Source of the DNA: Saccoglossus kowalevskii
Taxonomy: Eukaryota > Hemichordata > Enteropneusta > Harrimaniidae
Assembly (NCBI RefSeq): GCF_000003605.2
Contig: NW_003106097.1
Span: 218,402 to 231,802, forward strand
Direction: 5' to 3'
DNA length: 13,401 bases
Shown: positions 1 through 13,324 of the stretch, one piece after another
Layout of the letters: each line of letters starts with the position of its first letter
How positions within the stretch are numbered: position 1 is the stretch's first letter
Notes under the pieces: model-generated
Database searches by the model: none
Told to the model about the DNA's origin: nothing
The model's input: only the letters and a program-made list of their open reading frames with translations
Position numbers and translations under genes: made by a program

Positions 1-1075
1 CCAAGTTAGTATTTCTGGTGTCAAAGCCAATTTATTTTTACAAATAGTCTTGTCTGTATTGCCCTTTGTCCTTTTATAGTATAGTGCATTTGTCTCACTT
101 AAAAAAAAAAGGATTGTTTACATAAAGGCTGATAAATTCGTGAATATACTGACTATAATTTTTTAAAAGGTCAGGGGGGAATTATCATACGACTGGATGC
201 ATATGAGCTTAGCTTTGTTAATGGAAGTCCAATCATCCACACACACCCGCCCACCCACTCCACACTAGGAAGTTAAATCTCTTCGGAAACCTTACAAATT
301 TGTCTCTATACAAGAATTAATTGTTGGGGGATTCAATACTTCTGCGTAACTCGTACACTAAATTATAGTTACTGATAGTAATTATTTTTTATTTGCAACG
401 AGAACTAGTATACAATGTTCTCTATTTCCTACATATCGATACAAATTATTCAGAATTGCCTGTTCTCCACAGTTAAACATGATGACAGAATGTACAAAAC
501 TTATATTTATTATTCAAAATTACGACTCTGATGGGAAAACCCCTCCGATTATGGATTACAAATATGTGGTTTGCATTGGAACACAGAAACCAATTTAATT
601 GATATGATTTCCATGCCATTAACAGTCGTTAACATGTCTCAACTATTTCACTTCATATGCTGAACACTTCGGGACATTCCATTTTAATCCAAGGGAGGGA
701 ACATGACTATTTTATTGACATCCGCAGCCTATCAGGAACAATTGCAGAAGCAATTAGATTGATTAGCTAAAATATACGAAGTCAATCGTAAGAATAAATG
801 CTAAACCATTATCCATTTTACTTTATCTTTCCGGCATACCCTTTACTTGAGATGATTATGTGAAAATGCACGACACGTTTGAACTTTAAAAAGCTGGGAT
901 TGGAATGTACTTTCCCGTGACTAATAATAGGCTTGCTGTTTTCGCACACATCAGAGTAAAAGTGATATGCCCAGTGTGTAATATTTGTTGAAACTATTCT
1001 TAAAAATCAAAACTGCCTCATGTTGCTTTATGGGAAGCATCATCTCTGAGGGATAATGTATTTGGTACCCATATA

Positions 1076-1275
1076 TTGTAAATACTTTATTTTAGCAGGG
1101 ATTAATTTTCGCTGAAAAGACTTTTTGGGTGTTTTTGCATGGAATTTTATTTTCACTAATTTTGAATGTAATATGTAAGAAAAAAATATATATTCGCTGG
1201 ATTTTTATTTTCAATCATCCATTTAGCAAAAATTGTGAAAAAATTAATTCTGAGCAAAAGTAAAGTATTCTACAG
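1076..1275. mobile_element. TA-flanked inverted-repeat element (MITE-like), copy A
   Basis: The left end TTGTAAATACTTTATTTT and the right end, read on the minus strand as CTGTAGAATACTTTACTTTT, match over roughly 35 bp with small gaps; both arms continue into TTAATTTT. TA dinucleotides sit just outside both ends (1074-1075 and 1276-1277), as expected for a target duplication of the mariner/Tc1 kind. It is about 200 bp, AT-rich and non-coding. It shares its terminal motif with the elements at 3111 and 3743. Confidence 0.65.
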
Positions 1276-1888
1276 TAATAAAGATAAATATAAAAAAGTA
1301 AATATAAATTTGTAAAATTGCATCATAATCTTTGTGGCATTTCAACACAAAAGTTTAAATATTGTCACTGTGTTTCTACAATAACGTTGTTAGTGGCAAC
1401 CTTTAATTAAGATTTCCAGTCATGAAAAGTTATACTTGCATCTGTTCTCCTGAGCATGTATAAATATATCTCCATCTTCCGTTACCATAGCAGCAAATCC
1501 CTTATTTATGACAGTCCCATCAGCATCATATTTTCTGCAGCTTATCTCAAATCCGTATGATTCCTACGTGTCATCTCATTACATCAGCGTCTCAGTTTTT
1601 ACAACTAAATAAATGTCTTTGATAAATCCAAAATTACCATTAAAATTATTCTTGTTTCATAACTAAAAGCGGGTATTGGGAGATGAGTTATTATTGCGAG
1701 CTGATGACGGGTACTAACAACAATCAGAGTATTGCGGAAAAAGCCCATCTTCAAATCGCAAATTGGGGATTTTTGTGTGAATCTGAGGACTGTTTTTTGT
1801 GATGAGGAATAGGGCTTATGTCAATTGAGACATTAAATTATTGATTAAAATCAATTTACAAATTAGCTGCTTTGCCAAGATATAATAT

Positions 1889-1909
1889 GGGGAGGGAGGG
1901 AGGGGGGGG
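1889..1909 (+). other. G-quadruplex candidate
   Basis: Four G runs (GGGG, GGG, GGG, then eight G) are separated by single A residues. This fits the standard intramolecular G-quadruplex pattern with 1-nt loops. It lies in the AT-rich upstream intron, and no function can be read from the sequence. Confidence 0.6.
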
Positions 1910-2150
1910 ATAATACTAGTGTGTTTGCTTGGTACATATTTGGATCAGTTCAAACCAAATTTAAATTTCCACTACTGAGTATGTTACTGCACCAATGTGC
2001 AAGGCATTATGGGAAATACTCTTCCATTCTAAATAGTATTATTATATAGTATATTCTATTATGTATATAATTTAATATTATACTGGGAACTTACTAAATT
2101 TTATTTAATTCATTTTTAAATAGTATTATGATTAGTATCAATGATAAACA

Positions 2151-2466
2151 TGTCGCATGGGACCCACATCTGATGTCTGTTATGCCTTGGATTTCAGCCA
2201 ATCACACTCAGTATTACAAAAATCTGACGGCCAATCAGAAATGATTTTGTACATGTTTTTAATAGAAAATTGAGAAGTGTCTTACAAACAAGCACTTGGA
2301 TGTAAATATGTCGCATGGGACCCACATCTGATGTCTGTTATGCCTTGGATTTCAGCCAATAACACTCAGTATTACAAAAATCTGACGGCCAATCAGAAAT
2401 GATTTTGTACATGTTTTTAATAGAAAATTGAGAAGTGTCTTACAAACAAGCACTTGGATGTAAATA
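2151..2466. repeat. 158-bp tandem duplication, two copies
   Basis: Copy 1 (2151-2308) and copy 2 (2309-2466) are head to tail. I see one difference by eye, C at 2203 against A at 2361. Each copy holds a GCCAAT box near its middle and a second one (CCAATCAGA at 2231 and 2389). The junction word is TGTAAATA followed by TGTCGCATGG. The near identity indicates a very recent event, or an assembly artefact. Confidence 0.95.
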
Positions 2467-3110
2467 TAGTGCTGTCTTGTTCTAAAGCTGATTTTCCTGT
2501 GACAGTTCATTCACGTCATTGTAGCGCAAGTTGTTGAAAAAGAAATGAATCTTATTCCATCGAGTGGACAGCTTTTCTTTGATAATCGTCATTAGCGATG
2601 ACAGTATGTGGGCGGTGTGACATTTCGAGTTAGTATGACTTGTAGTTTTCGTAGCTGCCCCTACATGACATTTATACATTTGCAGATACAGATAACAAAC
2701 AACAAATCCATAGTTCCACTGCGGCATTACCATGGTTACCAAAAGCATAGTTGTGGAGATTTCTACAACAATTCCTCGGAAACTAAGTGATAAATAATCT
2801 TCTACATCCGTAAGAAAATATTATTTGTTGTCGTTTCAATTTACCAACAGGAAGGAAAAAAACAGAAAGGATTATTAATTCAGTTGCCCAGTACATTATG
2901 AATATTTTCTAGGGCAGAGCTAAGGAGCCCACATGTAACTGCTCCCCTAGTTTGATTTAAAAAAATACTTCAATTAATGTTATTTTAAATTATGCACATT
3001 TGTCATTGATTGAAATGGATAGTCTCATACCCCCCCCCCCAATATATATCAAAGTTGTCATATTATTAATATAATTATCTATAAACGTTTGAAGTGATTA
3101 GCTATATTTA
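2467..3110. other. AT-rich non-coding stretch, nothing recognised
   Basis: Short open frames on both strands (minus 2482-2748, plus 2608-2790) overlap each other, have no domain-like content and no splice context. The 11-C run at 3030-3040 is the only other notable feature. Confidence 0.6.
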
Positions 3111-3250
3111 CTGTAAAACAACATTAATTTTAGCTAATTCAGATTATCTATAGTTTAACTAATTATGTTAGCCAAATGAAGATTCTTTTAATTCATGCAT
3201 TAGGTCAAATTTGCTGATATGACATGTAGCAATTGAGAAGAGTTTTACAG
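3111..3250. mobile_element. TA-flanked inverted-repeat element (MITE-like), copy B
   Basis: The ends are CTGTAAAAC at 3111-3119 and GTTTTACAG at 3242-3250, a perfect 9-bp inverted repeat. TA lies outside on both sides (3109-3110 and 3251-3252). Inside the left end is ATTAATTTTAGC, resembling the inner TIR of the other two copies. It is 140 bp and non-coding, and more diverged internally than copies A and C. Confidence 0.6.
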
Positions 3251-3742
3251 TATATTATTTTTTTCTTTGAAATAAATAATTTAGTACATATCTTTTTAGT
3301 CAATGTTTTTTTGAAAGCATCATGCACAAAAATTGCAACGTTACTAAAGGCTGTGTTTGTATTCATAGACATAATCTCTTGGTTCCAGTAATTGTTAGGT
3401 GAGAATAAAATTAAGCCAGTTGAGGTTACAATAGAAGTTTAATAATATGAGGTTATAATAAAAAAACAAACAAACATTAAGTAAGCTTTAAGACAGCACA
3501 GTGTTTGTAACGACAGAGCTTGTAGTTATAAATTAATGAGAGATTACACCCGGAGATGACAATGACGATTTTTTGCGCTGTCCTAATGTTTACATTCAAT
3601 GATATGATTATATTTTCGTCACATGCTTATAGCACTTCTACTTTCAATGTAGACAAAGAAAAGTATTTAAATATTTTATAAATAACTTTGAACGTGTTAG
3701 TTTCAGAGTTTACCCCATATAAAGGGAAATTTGAATTGAGCA

Positions 3743-3949
3743 CTGTAAAATGACTAATTTTCACTGGTATTAAATTTCGCTGATTTACCTTTTCAGGCAT
3801 ATTCAGTAGGTTTTAAACTCGCAGTTTTATCATTCAGATAATGTTTTCTATGTTAACTTTTACATATTCACTGGGTGTTAATTTAGCGCATTTTCCAATC
3901 AGTGAAATAAGTAAAATTAAAACCCAGTGAAATATTAATCCTTTTACAG
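3743..3949. mobile_element. TA-flanked inverted-repeat element (MITE-like), copy C
   Basis: The left arm (3743-3777: CTGTAAAATGACTAAT then TTTCACTGG) pairs with the right arm (about 3911-3949), which reads CTGTAAAAGGATTAAT then TTTCACTGGG on the minus strand. The imperfect inverted repeat extends for about 35-40 bp. The right flank is TA (3950-3951); the left flank is CA, probably a mutated TA. A further TTCACTGGGTGTTAATTT block sits inside at about 3868. The element ends only 65 bp before the SIK exon, so it lies close to the branch-point region. Confidence 0.7.
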
Positions 3950-3987
3950 TAAAAGAAATGATTAACCGTTGTATGGCAGTAGAATAA

Positions 3988-7645
<3,658 letters not shown>

Positions 7646-8018
7646 TGTAATTAGAACCACCAGGTCCAATAGGGACATTTCGGTAACATATGTTCACTCC
7701 TACGTAGGTCTGATACTGGTACTAAACCTACCAACCATGGATGAACGACACTCGTTATCCATGAATTAATATTGACCATGTGATGCACGAGACAAGACAA
7801 GGCGTGACGAGACATAGTGCTATTTAATGTCTATAGCAGTGTTGAAAGCTATGGAGTTGTGTAAGTGTATGCTCTCACCATTCTGAAAGAGGTGGCAACT
7901 AACACGATAATTTTAAATAGTGATTGTGAAAGAATCAACTGGTTGGGTGATAATGATAATCATACTCATTGCTTTGGCCTTGAGTAAATTTCTCTGCGGA
8001 AATAACAACGTCAATAAA
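7646..8018 (+). other. SIK2: Probable SIK 3' UTR
   Basis: The region runs from the TGA stop to the first canonical poly(A) signal. No coding potential is seen. The imperfect run GACAAGACAAGG near 7791 lies between two ACGAGACA words. The transcript end would fall about 15-30 bp after 8018, in line with the TGTG-rich sequence further on, but this is inferred. Confidence 0.55.
8013..8018 (+). promoter_or_regulatory. SIK2: Candidate poly(A) signal AATAAA
   Basis: The canonical hexamer lies 368 bp after the SIK stop codon. A TGTG-containing stretch follows at about 8068. Another AATAAA at 8736-8741 would give a longer UTR including the 21-bp array. Confidence 0.5.
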
Positions 8019-8272
8019 CCATGTGAAAGAAAAACATTGTGACATTTCAGAGAAGATGAATACATTCATGTGTGGATGATATCAGAAAGTTATTTGAATA
8101 TATCTTCACTTTTTAATTGCTATTCAATATTTTTCAGAAGAATTTCCACTGGAACTGCACTGTCATCTTATTATGTAATATTAGAGATACACTTTGTAAT
8201 TATCAATGATCTTTTCATTGTTTTTTTTTTGTTTTTTGGAATATAATTTACATATCAAAGTATCCCATCCAG

Positions 8273-8465
8273 CCATTTATGAAAAGTGCTCATATGACCA
8301 TTTATGGAATCAGTGCTGCCATTTATGAAATCAGTGCTGCCATTTATGGAATCAGTGCTGCCATTTATGGAATCAGTGCTGCCATTTATGGAATCAGTGC
8401 TGCTATTTATGGAATCAGTGCTGCCATTCGTGGGGGCATTATTTCCATTCATGGAACAACTATGA
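8273..8465. repeat. 21-bp tandem array with CArG-like boxes
   Basis: Eight units start at 8298, 8319, 8340, 8361, 8382, 8403, 8424 and 8445, exactly 21 bp apart; a ninth diverged unit at 8273 is 25 bp ahead. The consensus is CCATTTATGG then AATCAGTGCTG. CCATTTATGG fits the CC(A/T)6GG CArG consensus in the units at 8298, 8340, 8361 and 8382. The last two units are degraded. Open frames on both strands arise because 21 is a multiple of three. Confidence 0.92.
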
Positions 8466-9008
8466 AAACAATTATAACAACAAAATTGGAAATTACTATA
8501 AAAAAAATCAACAGCACTGAAATCAAAGAGAATCTTTCAAAATTGTTTATGGAAACCTTGGCCTAAATTTATCAACAAAATGGCAACACAAGTTTCAGAT
8601 CAGGTACAGGCAAGAAGAACTATAATTGGTTGAAATCAAGGTGACCCGTAATGACACACATCACAGTATTGCGTAAATATATATTTTTAAACGATGCAAT
8701 CATTGATTCAAGTTCAATCAGAAAACAAATCACACAATAAATATTGTAATTTTGAAATTTCATCCTTAAGTTGGAATTAAGAATAGAATGTAATCAAATA
8801 ACTTCAATGCACGATTGTTAACAAGAAAGTGCAACTGCGCTTGTGTCAATTTTTCTTTTAACTGACAAATCTATCTTTTACATTGGTTTTACCTGTACGT
8901 ACAAGTCAATTCAAAGCTACTTACAGGACTGTGTCTGATTGGCTATCAAAACACAACATGTAACAGTTGGACCAATCAGAGAGCAGCTTGTTTAGCACAG
9001 TGCATTTT
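8466..9008. other. AT-rich non-coding stretch with an inverted CCAAT pair
   Basis: TCTGATTGG at 8934-8942 and CCAATCAGA at 8972-8980 form an exact 9-bp inverted pair just before the 19-bp array. AATAAA lies at 8736-8741. No exon or RNA gene is visible. Confidence 0.55.
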
Positions 9009-9464
9009 AAAATGTTTGCTGCACATTAAAATGTTTGTCACACATTCAAATTTTTGTCGCACATGCAAATGTTTGTCACGCATTCGAATGTTTGTCATGC
9101 ATTCAAATGTTTGTCATGCTGTCAAATGTTTGATGTACATTCAAATGTTTGCTACACATTCAAATATTTTTCATGCTGTCATATGTTTACTGTACATTCA
9201 AATGTTTGCTACACATTCAAATGTTTTTCATGCTGTCAAATGTTTGCTGTACATTCAAATGTTTGCTACACATTCAAATGTTTTTCATGCTGTCAAATGT
9301 TTGCTGTACATTCAAATGTTTGCTACACATTCAAATGTTTTTCATGCTGTCAAATGTTTGCTGTACATTCAAATGTTTGCTACACATTCAAATGTTTGTC
9401 ATGCTGTCAAATGTTTGCTGTACATTCAAATGTTTGCTGTACATTCAAATGTTTGTCACACATT
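9009..9464. repeat. 19-bp satellite with 57-bp higher-order units
   Basis: Twenty-four units of 19 bp run without a gap, consensus CAAATGTTTG then CTRYACATT. From 9123 to 9407 three variants alternate in fixed order (ending TGTACATT, TACACATT, CATGCTGT), giving five 57-bp higher-order repeats. Units before 9123 are more diverged. All three forward frames stay open and give Cys/His-rich repeats, which follows from a stop-free 57-bp period and is not a gene. A stray half unit follows at about 9489. Confidence 0.95.
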
Positions 9465-11443
9465 ATTGGACTTGCAATTGTTAGTTGTGCATTCAAATGT
9501 TTTTTTGCAAATATCCATTGGAATATGATGATGCTAGATTATCATTATAGCGAACAACATCCAATGTTATCCATTGTTTTAAGATTTATTTAAGTAAGGT
9601 AGTTTACTACCTTTTAAAACTTATTGCCATATTTTCTTGACTTTTACCACATTAATTTAAGCTGTTCCCGAAATTAAAAATGTTAATGAAATATTCTTCA
9701 ACCCCAAAATTGGTAAGACTCCCATGAATATGGGAATTTATCATTGGTTTCTATTGCAGAAAAAAAAGTTCATCTCAAACTTTTATTTGAGTGCTTATAG
9801 GGAAAAGATTCGATGTAGTTTTCTGATTGGTACTTATGGTTGTTCCGAATTATTCTGATAAATACTATTTATTTTTAAATGAAATAATGCTTTAATATGA
9901 AGTTTTATGGAAATTGTTTCACTTTTTGCAAAACTGTTTTTCTCTCATACTTGGTAAAGAAAAGAAAAAACGCCCCAAATTGACGACTTAAGTCTAAATC
10001 AATAATTATATTGTTACACTTCTGAAACAATTTAGTAATATTTATTGTTGACCAGATATTATTAACTTCGGGTTTCAACCGGGCATTTTGTATTTTAGTG
10101 GAGCTGTGAGAGAATATGAGAGATATATCTAAATATATGAATGAAGTATTTTCATTGCACACAAAAAATAAGTATGCTCTTGGCTTACAAATTGAGCACG
10201 TTATTATAAACTTTTTTTTTATCTTATTTATTGTAATTTGAAGTATATTTATTTCAAGTATATTTGATTCATGTAAAATATTATAATGTAAGTGTTATTT
10301 ACATTTTTTTCAAACCTACCAAAAAAGCTTATTTCATAATATTGATACAGCCCTATAGTACATACTATAATATTGCATGCTATTGAAACAGACACAGCCT
10401 CGTCTGCACTGGCTTCACTAATGTAGTCAATCTTGGCAAAATACTGACCATTACATGACCACTTAAGTTAGTCGTTTGTATTTACATTTGAAAACCTTAG
10501 TCTTTCTAAATTGATCAATGCCCTCCATGTTTGGTAAAAAAAATTGATTAATCTAAAAAGAAGGCCCCTTAGGATTGCATTTTATCATTAGGTGATACAA
10601 TAAGCCCTCTAAGTTAGTCTGCTTTATTAACTAGTGGAGCTAAAAAAAATATAACTGGAACCCCTAAGCTAGTAATTTTGAAAAGATAGAATAAGAGCTT
10701 TGTTTCAGTGACCTGTTTTTATGACAGGAATAGTTAGGATGTCGTGCACTGAAACCACACTGCTGGAGATTTCACCTGTTGCACATTGGTAATGGGACAT
10801 TTGAATTTACATCTTACTTCAAGTAACTTCAGTTAAATAAATAAAAAAAAAAAAATTACTCAACAAATTTGGCAGTGGGGGTAGAGTCAAGTGCAGTTCA
10901 TATAATTTAAAAGAAAAATTATTTTTTTGAATATCTGTTGGACCAATTATTATATCTTTATGAATTAAAAAAAAATCCCTTCCTTTCCAAAAGTGGTTAT
11001 CAGGTGATCTTTCCAGTTCAGCAGAGGTACAAAGCAACGACATCAAAAAGTTTCTAAAAAGATTCAACCAGGCTGGTCCTAATTTGAGGTTCATTTTTCT
11101 GGAAAAAAAATTGTTATTTGTACCACCCACCAGTTTGTTGCTGCCAGTTTACTATTTTCCGGTCAATTCGACTGCCAGTATCTTTGTTAAAACACCCCTG
11201 TCACAGAATGGTCTATTCCATTAAGGAGACCTCATGTGCAAAAAAAAAAAACCTCTACAAATAGTTTCATTTCAAATGACAGCAATATGTGGGTGTTTAA
11301 AGGGACACAAACTCCCTCTGATTTTGCACAATGTATATATGGGTTGAATGACCTGTTCATTGCACAAGAAATACAATTTTGTATCAATGAAACTGTCTCA
11401 GTTGTCATTCTTTGAATTATCTATATATGTGTGGGGGGGGGGG
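9465..11443. other. AT-rich non-coding stretch, nothing recognised
   Basis: No exon, RNA gene or clear transposon end is seen on either strand. Minor features are a 7-bp-stem hairpin AAGGTAG-TTTA-CTACCTT at 9596-9613, a TCTGATTGG word at 9822, several A runs and a 12-G run at 11433-11444. TTTAAAGGGACA near 11296 may mark a dispersed-repeat end, but I found no partner for it. Confidence 0.6.
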
Positions 11444-11655
11444 GTCACCTGCGCACGCGCGGGAATCTAGTCCCAAGCGACGATAACAACACGCGCTAAA
11501 AACGCGAAGGCGCATGGGTAGACGCTTGTTTGTAAACAATGACACGCTATGGCCATCTGACGCATGAGCAGGTGACGACTCCCTTGCTTTAAACGAACAT
11601 GGGATGTTTGATATGGGGTTGTATACAACGCATGTAAAATGCATTGTTTACACAA
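11444..11655. mobile_element. CG-rich palindromic element, diverged relative of the TTAA elements
   Basis: GTCACCTGCGCACGCG (11444-11459) is mirrored by CGCATGAGCAGGTGAC (11561-11576), a 14/16 inverted repeat. A second inverted pair is GTAAACAATG (about 11531) and CATTGTTTAC (about 11641). The stretch GTATACAACGCATGTAAAAT (about 11621-11640) closely matches the interior of the elements at 12596 and 13091 read on the minus strand. TTTAAAGCAAGGGAGTCGTC at about 11575-11594 on the minus strand resembles their terminal repeat. Boundaries are uncertain and the piece looks rearranged. Confidence 0.55.
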
Positions 11656-11978
11656 AATTAAAACATGCTTGTATTTTGTATTGGCTGACTGCTCATTCAA
11701 AATTAATGAGGATTTTTAATTGATTATTTATTAATAGGGACTTATAATTCGTCCGGAGTCGTATTTCAAAAAAAAAAATCTGGTCATTCTTTGCATGTGC
11801 CCAGTACTTTACCTGGGGCATATGCACATGATTCCTGATTCAACCCTAGATGGCCGACTGGCAGCCATTTTGTTTTTTTGAAAATGTAGTATCTCACGCA
11901 TGCTTTGTGAATTTTTGTTCAAATTTGGTACATACATTGTACATTTGTGATTACACGTCCATGACAATTTGTTTCAAC
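11656..11978. other. Non-coding stretch, possible dispersed-repeat remnant
   Basis: The stretch contains GGCAGCCATTTTG at about 11860, then TTCAAATTTGGTACATACATT. The phrasing reminds me of dispersed repeats in molluscs, but I cannot define ends. The open plus-strand frame that begins at 11850 runs on antisense to the RNase H remnant and is not believed. Confidence 0.35.
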
Positions 11979-11981
11979 TCA

Positions 11982-12418
11982 CTGACGGGTGATAGTAAGG
12001 ATCTCTGGCTTGCAGGCTCGCAAAATCTTGGCCAGATCGTAGTCAAGTTTTCAAAGTATACGTCGAATCTCAAATTTAAAGTTCCCAAGTGCAATCTTCC
12101 ACATCTTCAAATCTTTGCATAACACGTGGATTTGTGGTCTGTAAAAGTCTGTGAAGTTACCTCTCTCCAAATACATGCTGAACTTATCTAAAGCCACGGA
12201 CAGGGCATCTTTCTCTTTCGCAGAATATGTTTATTTAAACTGAATAAGTATCCATGAAACACGCACGATTACATCATACTTAGTGCGAAAATTGTTCCCA
12301 AAACTGTTATCAGCTCCAAATGTAAATTTAATGATGAAACTGGAGTTTAGGTATTGAATTGGAGTTGTTTTATGGTCTTGATCAAAAGTTTAGAAACTTG
12401 CAATGGCCTTTTGTTAGA
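11982..12418 (-). pseudogene. Decayed Ty3/gypsy-type retrotransposon RNase H fragment
   Basis: On the minus strand one frame runs from 12374 to 11982 with only two internal stops (12231-12233 and 12051-12053). It contains, in the order expected for a Ty3/gypsy RNase H domain: KTTPIQYL then FII (linker before the first catalytic Asp), GADNSFG (decayed DASDxGxG), KYDVIVRVSW, TYSAKEKDALSV, LDKFSMYL, GNFT followed by a decayed TDHKPL, MWKIALGNFKFEI (usual RWxLxLxxFxFxI), and AKILRA (decayed ADxLSR). LTKGHC at about 12400-12418 in another frame may be the connection segment. Several catalytic acidic residues are lost, so the copy is dead. No integrase or LTR is seen, and the reverse transcriptase part was not identified. 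The family is inferred from motif order. Confidence 0.7.
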
Positions 12419-12595
12419 TCAAGTGCTGTAACATGCTCACTCCTAAGCTGTCATCAGTTCCAGGAAACAAAAAAAAAGAATCAGATGGTTTTCAAGCTTT
12501 TCTGCACTAACAGCTCTACTCCAGGAATCCAATAGTAAAGTACATGACATGCTGGCTGACTTGCAGGTGGAGAATGACTTTCACCGTCTGCTTAA

Positions 12596-12720
12596 AGCGC
12601 GGTGGTCGTCGCTCAGCGCGTGTTCGAATTTCATGTAAATAAACAATGTATTTTACACGCGTTGTATACGTCGCTATGAGTCCCATATCGAACAGGACGC
12701 GGCGCGACCACCACCGCCCT
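12596..12720. mobile_element. TTAA-flanked 125-bp MITE, copy 1
   Basis: TTAA at 12592-12595 and again at 12721-12724 bracket the element. The left end AGCGCGGTGGTCGTCGC and the right end, read on the minus strand as AGGGCGGTGGTGGTCGC, match at 15 of 17 positions, and similarity resumes at TGTTCGA further in. A TTAA target duplication is the hallmark of piggyBac-type transposition, so a piggyBac-related non-autonomous element is likely. It is CG-rich in an AT-rich background and non-coding. Confidence 0.8.
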
Positions 12721-12724
12721 TTAA

Positions 12725-13086
12725 GCTTATTCCATATCCACTGAAGATGCATCTGCATATGGATTAATAAAGGCAACATTTTCATTAGGATGTTATAATG
12801 TCAGTTTCATTTGGGAAACAAACATGACATCTTGTAAACTTAATCAGCTCTAGTTTTTCCGGGGGCAATCTGTTATTATATCAGCTCTCCTACCAGTCGT
12901 GAATTAGTCAACTCTGTGCTACCAGCTGCTATGTCACAGTCAAGGCGAAGAAGATTTGTCATATGCATGCACCATGCTCACGAACAGAATCAATAACACT
13001 GTCGCATCCAAGCTCCATCCGCGCGAATCCTTCTAATCCAACAGTTTCAACATGTTCCAAGTTTGATCGATTTCACGAGTAACCTT
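12725..13086. other. Non-coding stretch between the two MITE copies
   Basis: No intact ORF, RNA gene or repeat end was recognised. Being upstream of the minus-strand RNase H remnant, it may be further decayed retrotransposon sequence, but I found no convincing reverse-transcriptase motif. Confidence 0.45.
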
Positions 13087-13090
13087 TTAA

Positions 13091-13214
13091 AGCGCGGTGG
13101 TCGTCGCGCAGCACGTGTTCGAATTTCATGTAAATAAACAATGTATTTTACACGCGTTGTATACGTCGCTATGAGTCCCGTATCGAACAGGCGCGGTACG
13201 ACGACTGCCGCCAT
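13091..13214. mobile_element. TTAA-flanked MITE, copy 2
   Basis: TTAA lies at 13087-13090 and 13215-13218. The first ~100 bp differ from copy 1 at only three positions by eye; the last ~25 bp differ more and are two bases shorter. The right terminal repeat is degraded (12 of 17 positions match the left end). It has the same orientation as copy 1, 495 bp away. Confidence 0.8.
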
Positions 13215-13324
13215 TTAACTCTATACATCTGCCTTTGCAGTACGCTAATTATCACTGCTGCCCTATACTACATAAAAGAGGAGACCATTACATTGTAAAG
13301 ATCGCGTTATCGCACACCTTTATT

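Noticed and set aside
8255-8566. ORFs on both strands with 7-residue repeats (ISAAIYG and NGSTDSI)
   Set aside because: Both are readings of the 21-bp tandem array.
9016-9593. Three overlapping plus-strand ORFs of 111-179 codons, Cys/His-rich
   Set aside because: They are three frames of the same 19/57-bp satellite; the period is a multiple of three without stops. No splice or translation context.
9905-11130. Minus-strand ORFs at 9905-10162 and 10819-11130
   Set aside because: AT-rich, poly-A/T driven, Phe/Asn/Lys-rich with no motif; chance frames.
11850-12122. Plus-strand ORF of 90 codons
   Set aside because: No recognisable content, and about half of it is antisense to the RNase H remnant.
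12374-12418. LTKGHC read as the reverse-transcriptase motif LDLTKGYW
   Set aside because: The following frame matches the linker and RNase H much better than RT motifs, so I placed it as the connection segment; the RT reading remains possible but weak.
12617-12632. TGTTCGAATTTC in the MITE resembling a tRNA B box, hinting at a SINE
   Set aside because: No A box at the right distance; terminal inverted repeats and TTAA flanks indicate a DNA-transposon-derived element.
12516-12785. Minus-strand ORF of 89 codons
   Set aside because: It runs straight through the TTAA element and its ends; not a gene.
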